In this document: piece after piece, positions 8,701 to 11,825 of the stretch
How the letters are laid out: the number at the start of each line of letters is the position of its first letter
Position numbering within the stretch: position 1 is the first letter of the stretch
Assembly: GCA_003024985.2 (NCBI GenBank)
Contig: PXIH01S0000169.1
Length of the DNA stretch: 11,825 nucleotides
Source: Euperipatoides rowelli
Taxonomy: Eukaryota > Onychophora > Udeonychophora > Euonychophora > Peripatopsidae
Reading direction: 5' to 3' (one strand)
Made by a program: the position numbers and the translations under genes
Notes under the pieces: model-generated
Seen by the model: the letters and a program-made list of their open reading frames with translations, nothing else
Databases searched by the model: none
What the model was told of the DNA's origin: nothing

Positions 8701-9178
8701 AACTGCTTTAGAACTATTGTAAATTTGTTTTGAAATAAAGTATATATAGGATAGGTAAAGTTTTATCGATTCGTATTGCATAGTTTAGTTTATGGCTAAA
8801 TTATTGGGTTAATTTATAATTATTGATTATAAATTTCATTAAATTTTAGTTATTAGAAAATCCCTTGTGAATTTTAAAGTTGGATAATATTGCATTTTGT
8901 GTAAAAAAAAAAAAATACTTTAAATAAANAATTTTTTTTTTTTTTTTTTTTGAACATAGTTTTAAATCGGTTATTTTATTTTGCTACTTTTTGTTAGCCT
9001 AATACTTGAGGTTTGCCATCTTACCTTTTTTTTTTTTAACAATTTTTGCGTTTTTTTTTTTTAAATAATTGCTGTTGGCAAATAAATTTGTTTAGAAATC
9101 TTTATTATGTTAACTTTATTATAAGCTAAAAGCTTTTTTTTAATATACAGCATATATTTTTATTTACATTTGTTTATT
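8701..9178. other. AT-rich upstream DNA with T-runs
   Basis: This stretch holds four plus-strand T-runs, one A-run, an imperfect YY1-like GCCATCTTA at 9015 and no convincing exon. It follows the putative promoter on the side away from the gene. If a divergent plus-strand transcript exists it would start here or nearby, but I see no coding sign. Confidence 0.4.
8903..8951. repeat. A13 ... T20 inverted homopolymer pair with an ambiguous base
   Basis: An A-run (8903-8915) and a T-run (8932-8951) are separated by 16 mostly A/T bases including an N at 8929. They could fold into a hairpin and are a likely place for assembly length errors. Confidence 0.6.
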
Positions 9179-9215
9179 TATTTACATAATGCTACTATGT
9201 TGCATTATGTAAATA
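9179..9215. repeat. Perfect inverted repeat, 14-bp arms, 9-nt loop
   Basis: TATTTACATAATGC (9179-9192) and GCATTATGTAAATA (9202-9215) are exact reverse complements around TACTATGTT. The right arm ends where the recognisable LINE-like peptide on the plus strand begins. The hairpin may therefore mark the 5' junction of that insertion. Confidence 0.85.
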
Positions 9216-9301
9216 GAGCTGTTGTGAATATTTGGAACAGTCTTCCAAATGAAGACATTAATTTCTTTAAAAAAATCGCTCGACAATTATTTCTTATCTA
9301 A
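9212..9301 (+). pseudogene. Truncated LINE reverse-transcriptase C-terminal tail
   Basis: The plus strand encodes NRAVVNIWNSLPNEDINF followed by FKKIARQLFLI and a TAA at 9299-9301. R-x-V-V-x-x-W-N-S-L-P followed by a basic F-K-K segment is the hallmark of the extreme C-terminus of many non-LTR (LINE) reverse transcriptases of the CR1/Jockey type. The usual F-K-x-x-L-D ending is altered, and the spacing from WNSLP to FKK is shorter than normal, suggesting an internal deletion. The frame is open back to 9125 but upstream codons are low-complexity AT, so real homology starts near 9212. This is a dead, severely 5'-truncated copy. Confidence 0.6.
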
Positions 9302-9600
9302 TAATTATTTCAGATAATTCTGTCGGTGTATAAGTCTTTGACCTACTTTCTGTAAACATAGTGCAATAATACAGTTCTGCAGACCTAATGTATGTAACTT
9401 ACAGTATATAATAAAATCAAAATTTAATAATGATTACATATAAAAAAGCTTACGATCAGAACTACAGGACATTGACAACAATACTAAATTTACCAAATTA
9501 GAAAAAAAAAACTTATAGGCAATAATAACTAAACAATATACAGTAAACCTGCTGAATAATATCAAGGAATGAATCCTCCATATCCAAAATATTGCATTTA

Positions 9601-9639
9601 CACTAATATTTTATATCACATGATATAAAGTAATTAGTG
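9601..9639. mobile_element. Imperfect 39-bp inverted repeat, MITE-like foldback
   Basis: Left arm CACTAATATTTTATATCA (9601-9618) and right arm TGATATAAAGTAATTAGTG (9621-9639) pair over nearly their whole length, with a central CA and a small internal mismatch/bulge. Terminal CACTAAT/ATTAGTG and central TTTATATCA/TGATATAAA are perfect. It is too short for a full MITE, so it may be a solo hairpin remnant or a structured regulatory site. Confidence 0.45.
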
Positions 9640-9868
9640 ATTTCTCTTAAAAATGTTTATGCTATTTCAACTACAGTATATTTATTTTCATATATTTACA
9701 ATATACAGTAGTCTATATTAGGCAGAGCCTTGTTACAATAGTCAACTATTATATGCTATTCAAAAACAATATACACTTTATAAATTAAAGATAATGAGTT
9801 CCAAATATTTGCAATTCTGTTAGTGATAATAAAGGATTACACTTTTTATTGCAATGTTCTTTATTTAG

Positions 9869-9877
9869 GCCATATTG
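9869..9877 (+). promoter_or_regulatory. GCCATNTTG (YY1-like) word
   Basis: GCCATATTG is the most distal member of the same-orientation series, about 1.7 kb upstream of the gene's start codon. Function is unproven. Confidence 0.25.
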
Positions 9878-10067
9878 ATGACCTAAGTTATTACATTTAC
9901 ATTTATTTAGTATACCACAAGCAACAAATTGCTTCTGTAGATCAAATCACTTAAAATTTAGTAATTTACAAAAAAAAAAATATACAAAAGTCATAAAATA
10001 TAACATTTCTTAACACAAAAACAATTGAATAACAAAAATAAGTCAAATACTAAAAGCTGACGAGTTT

Positions 10068-10085
10068 AAAAAGTACCCATTGGCT
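10068..10085 (+). repeat. Target-site duplication, left copy
   Basis: AAAAAGTACCCATTGGCT is repeated exactly at 10366-10383. The 13 bases after the As are the informative part. The left flank is TTT, so the complementary strand reads CTTTTT/AAA at the boundary, an L1-type endonuclease target. Confidence 0.85.
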
Positions 10086-10325
10086 TTGATCCTATTTTTG
10101 CTTTTAAAATGAATATTATTAATGATTTCATACATGATGTAAAGTAGGCTATATGAAAATTGCTGATTTTGTAAAAATGTTTAATTTTAATGACAACACA
10201 TTTTTTTCTAATTATATGTGTTAACATAGTGTTCAGTGTTGATTTGGATTGACGGGTGTTCGAGTTTTTTGTGGTGTTTTTGTTATTTCTGTTTGTTTTT
10301 GCATAACTTGTATTTCGACTTGTTC

Positions 10326-10331
10326 AATAAA
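10326..10331 (+). terminator. AATAAA polyadenylation signal of the retroposed transcript
   Basis: The canonical hexamer lies 28 bases upstream of the A-run, the usual distance from signal to cleavage site. It marks where the parent transcript was polyadenylated. Confidence 0.7.
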
Positions 10332-10335
10332 TGTT

Positions 10336-10357
10336 TATATAGGTTCTTTCCTATATA
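10336..10357 (+). repeat. 3'-terminal hairpin of the retroposed transcript
   Basis: TATATAGG (10336-10343), loop TTCTTT, and CCTATATA (10350-10357) form a perfect 8-bp stem between the polyadenylation signal and the A-run. A stem-loop at the RNA 3' end recalls LINEs/SINEs whose reverse transcriptase recognises a 3' hairpin, but it could be incidental. Confidence 0.7.
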
Positions 10358-10365
10358 TTAAAAAA

Positions 10366-10383
10366 AAAAAGTACCCATTGGCT
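10366..10383 (+). repeat. Target-site duplication, right copy
   Basis: This is the exact match to 10068-10085, directly after the insert; its As are continuous with the insert's A-tail. Confidence 0.85.
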
Positions 10384-10665
10384 CCAAAGTAATTCAGCAA
10401 TTTTTTTTTTTAAAGTAAAAATACTAGTCTCCTTTAATAAATTTTCTGGAATTAGAATTATAGAATATAGGCTAAGTATATTGTCAGACTTCAATCCCTT
10501 TAAATAAGATGTTTTTAAACATCTGCTTATAATAAACAAATTAAGTAAAACATGACACTAGTAATAAACCATAAGAGAAAAAAAATTAATGGACTACATC
10601 TCACACCTCCATCCATACTCTTTCATCTCGCTGTATATTTAGCACATAATTGACCATAGCATATC

Positions 10666-10990
10666 TCACTCTCCTAGCATCCTTTCACAATTAAAGCAAG
10701 TTATAAAACAATAGGCTACATGTACATCATTAGATAACAAATCAAGTCTGTTTTTAAAAACATTGAGTTGCAGATTCCTTAATCTCCATTGGGAGTCTAT
10801 TCCATGTCTAACAACTCTGTTTATAATAAAATTATATCTTGAAATATTTCTTGCAAATTCTCTTTCCAATGTGTATTCATTAGATATACGAGTTGAATTC
10901 TGATCTTTTAGAATTAAGGAGACATAATTTTCACACTTGAAACACTTATAGACAAAAATCAAATCTCTCCAGGGTTCGATTTTCTAGTCC
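10666..10990 (-). pseudogene. Decayed LINE reverse-transcriptase C-terminal region with frameshifts
   Basis: The minus strand carries the RT tail in order. LENRTLER (10987-10964) is in one frame, then RDLIFVYKCFK (from 10968) in another. Next come a basic stretch, NFIINRVVRH, then WNRLPMEIKESAT (10804-10766) in a shifted frame, then NVFKNRLDLL back in the main frame. The order R-D-L-I-x-V-Y-K, R-V-V, W-N-x-L-P and F-K-N-R-L-D is characteristic of CR1/Jockey-type non-LTR elements. The first shift fits loss of two bases in a GAGA repeat. The second and third (-1, then a compensating change) keep the frame open overall, so the 98-codon ORF is partly nonsense between them. The copy is inactive and 5'-truncated. 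Homology fades below about 10720 although the frame runs to a stop at 10666-10668. Confidence 0.7.
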
Positions 10991-11050
10991 GTATATATGC
11001 TATATACATATATAACAGAGATACAGTATACGTACAATATATATTAACAC
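10986..11050. repeat. TA-rich imperfect microsatellite
   Basis: Alternating TATA segments around 10990-11010 and 11037-11045 lie at the 5' side of the minus-strand LINE remnant and may blur its boundary. Confidence 0.4.
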
Positions 11051-11498
11051 ATGTAATGCGTACACTAAGTACTCATAGTATACTTAAAAACTATCTATAT
11101 ACTGTAGGCTATAGTAAATCAAGCATAAAGATGTTTAAAATGTATAATTAGAAAAAAATATTCTATAATATTCATACTGATTAGCACTAGCAAGTTCGTA
11201 TAATGGGTGGAAGAAAGGGATTGGAGATTTCAATAATTAATATGGTTAAAGTAAGGGGACGTGCGCTGTTCGAAAAGTTAGTCCCTTCAAACTGTTTTAT
11301 TTATGTTTGAAAATTACTATCCAGGTAAAATAATTGTTTTCCTTCATGAGTGAGCGAACCATCTGACAGGATATTACTGCAGATTGGGGTCACCAAAGTT
11401 CTTTGAGAATAGACATGCGATATGTTTATTATACTCGGGCCTAATTTTGTGTTTGGCAAAATAAATGAAGCTAAATGAATGAGGTTCTAGAACCTTAC
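11051..11498. other. Intergenic or intronic AT-rich DNA
   Basis: Apart from the stem-loop at 11253-11287 nothing interpretable is seen. Composition becomes less AT-rich after about 11200, approaching the candidate exon. Confidence 0.4.
11253..11287. repeat. GC-richer stem-loop
   Basis: AAGGGGAC (11253-11260) pairs with GTCCCTT (11281-11287) with one bulged G, around a 20-nt loop containing GTGCGC and TTCGAA. It is not a tRNA, since no A-box, anticodon arm or acceptor-stem layout fits. Confidence 0.35.
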
Positions 11499-11564
11499 CT
11501 TCTGTATTGCTCCTGGGGGCCTTACTTCCTAGAGGCCAATACTTTGTTCTCAACTTCACCTCGT
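11499..11564 (-). CDS. Candidate internal exon (66 nt) of an unrecognised gene
   Basis: The minus strand reads ACACCTTTCTTCCACTTAATTAG, a convincing acceptor with pyrimidine tract, then 66 bases, then AAG followed by GTAAGG, a strong donor. Only one frame is open, in phase 1-1, giving EVKLRTKYWPLGSKAPRSN then TE; the other two contain stops. The stretch is less AT-rich than its surroundings. I do not recognise the peptide. It lies more than 3 kb upstream of the PHF13/23-like start codon on the same strand, so it should belong to another gene, whose neighbouring exons are not visible, or be a false exon. Confidence 0.35.
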
Positions 11565-11825
11565 CTAATTAAGTGGAAGAAAGGTGTTTCTTTTTGTCTT
11601 CCATCTTTCTCCTTTTTTTCTCTGTCCAGGATACGGGTTGTTTTCAAAATAATTGCCACATTNCATTTTTGAAATTTTAAAAATGCAACTTCAATTGAAA
11701 AAATAAAATTCNATGNNATGANCTTCAATATACATTGTAGTATAGTAAACTAATAATGATTTATAAGATTTTTTCCACATTTATGAGAAATTAACCAAAA
11801 ATTATCTTCATATCACAATTTTCCT
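11565..11825. other. Low-quality window end
   Basis: Ns at 11663, 11712, 11716, 11717 and 11722 show poor consensus quality. Upstream on the minus strand this should be intron if the candidate exon is real. No feature can be supported. Confidence 0.5.

Larger units (their letters stand above)
10086..10365 (+). mobile_element. Retroposed polyadenylated transcript, about 280 bp
   Basis: The insert has every hallmark of target-primed reverse transcription. It shows an 18-bp target-site duplication, a 3' A-run (10360-10370, shared with the duplication), AATAAA at 10326-10331 about 28 bases before the A-run, and an L1-type TTTT/A nick site. It starts with a frame open for 19 codons from 10088 to a TAG at 10145, then about 210 bases of AT/GT-rich sequence like a 3' UTR. 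It may therefore be a 5'-truncated mRNA retrocopy keeping the last codons, or a truncated LINE/SINE. I do not recognise the parent. Because the duplication is perfect, the insertion is probably fairly recent. Confidence 0.8.

Noticed and set aside
10351-10539. Minus-strand open frame of 62 codons
   Set aside because: It crosses the retroposon's A-tail and target-site duplication, so the frame is created by the insertion.
11475-11728. Plus frame (11475-11672) and minus frame (11522-11728)
   Set aside because: The plus frame overlaps the better-supported candidate exon antisense; the minus one is interrupted by Ns and is mostly purine-rich low complexity.
1-11825. tRNA, rRNA, CRISPR array, prokaryotic operon or phage system
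   Set aside because: No cloverleaf with A/B boxes, no regularly spaced repeats and no long ORFs; the eukaryotic splice and retroposon features argue against a prokaryotic source.

Overview
The window looks like a metazoan nuclear draft-assembly fragment. It is strongly AT-rich, has GT-AG introns, retroelement debris and many poly(A)/poly(T) runs, and contains Ns at 4357, 8929, 11663 and 11712-11722. No prokaryotic operon, rRNA, tRNA or CRISPR array is visible. The over-used words TAGGCTA and TACAGTA remind me of marine invertebrate deuterostomes such as echinoderms. That is an impression, not a taxonomic result.

The main content is the 5' end of one split gene on the minus strand, made of exons too small to stand out as long ORFs. 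Coding exon 1 is 8137-8158 (ATG at 8158), exon 2 is 7796-7836 and exon 3 is 1215-1316. Each internal boundary has a matching splice site, and the phases agree (1, then 0, then 0). Together they give 55 residues beginning MSDGVFKAPKAKK. Exon 3 carries a K-R-x-R-T-x-E-D-F-x-x-F-C-x-x-x-L-x-Y-x-x-Y pattern like the N-terminal conserved block of the PHD-finger proteins PHF13/PHF23. The rest of the gene, including any PHD finger, would lie beyond base 1. Intron 1 is 300 bp and intron 2 is about 6.5 kb.

The 8159-8700 region is the likely promoter. It holds a ZNF143/Staf-like motif at 8281-8293 and a YY1-like GCCATTTTG at 8590. Four more exact GCCATNTTG words, all in the same orientation, lie between 5190 and 9877.

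Region by region: 1-1214 is the start of intron 3 and holds a plus-strand protein-like fragment (17-250) of possible transposon origin. 1317-7795 is intron 2, with an unrecognised 53-codon plus-strand ORF (4338-4499), hairpins and A-runs. 8700-11825 is upstream/intergenic DNA. It carries two decayed LINE reverse-transcriptase tails (plus, about 9212-9301; minus, about 10710-10990), a MITE-like inverted repeat (9601-9639), a polyadenylated retrocopy with an 18-bp target-site duplication (10068-10383), and a candidate minus-strand exon of an unknown gene (11499-11564).

The poly(A)/poly(T) orientation changes at the promoter. Left of it the plus strand has A-runs almost exclusively; just right of it T-runs dominate.
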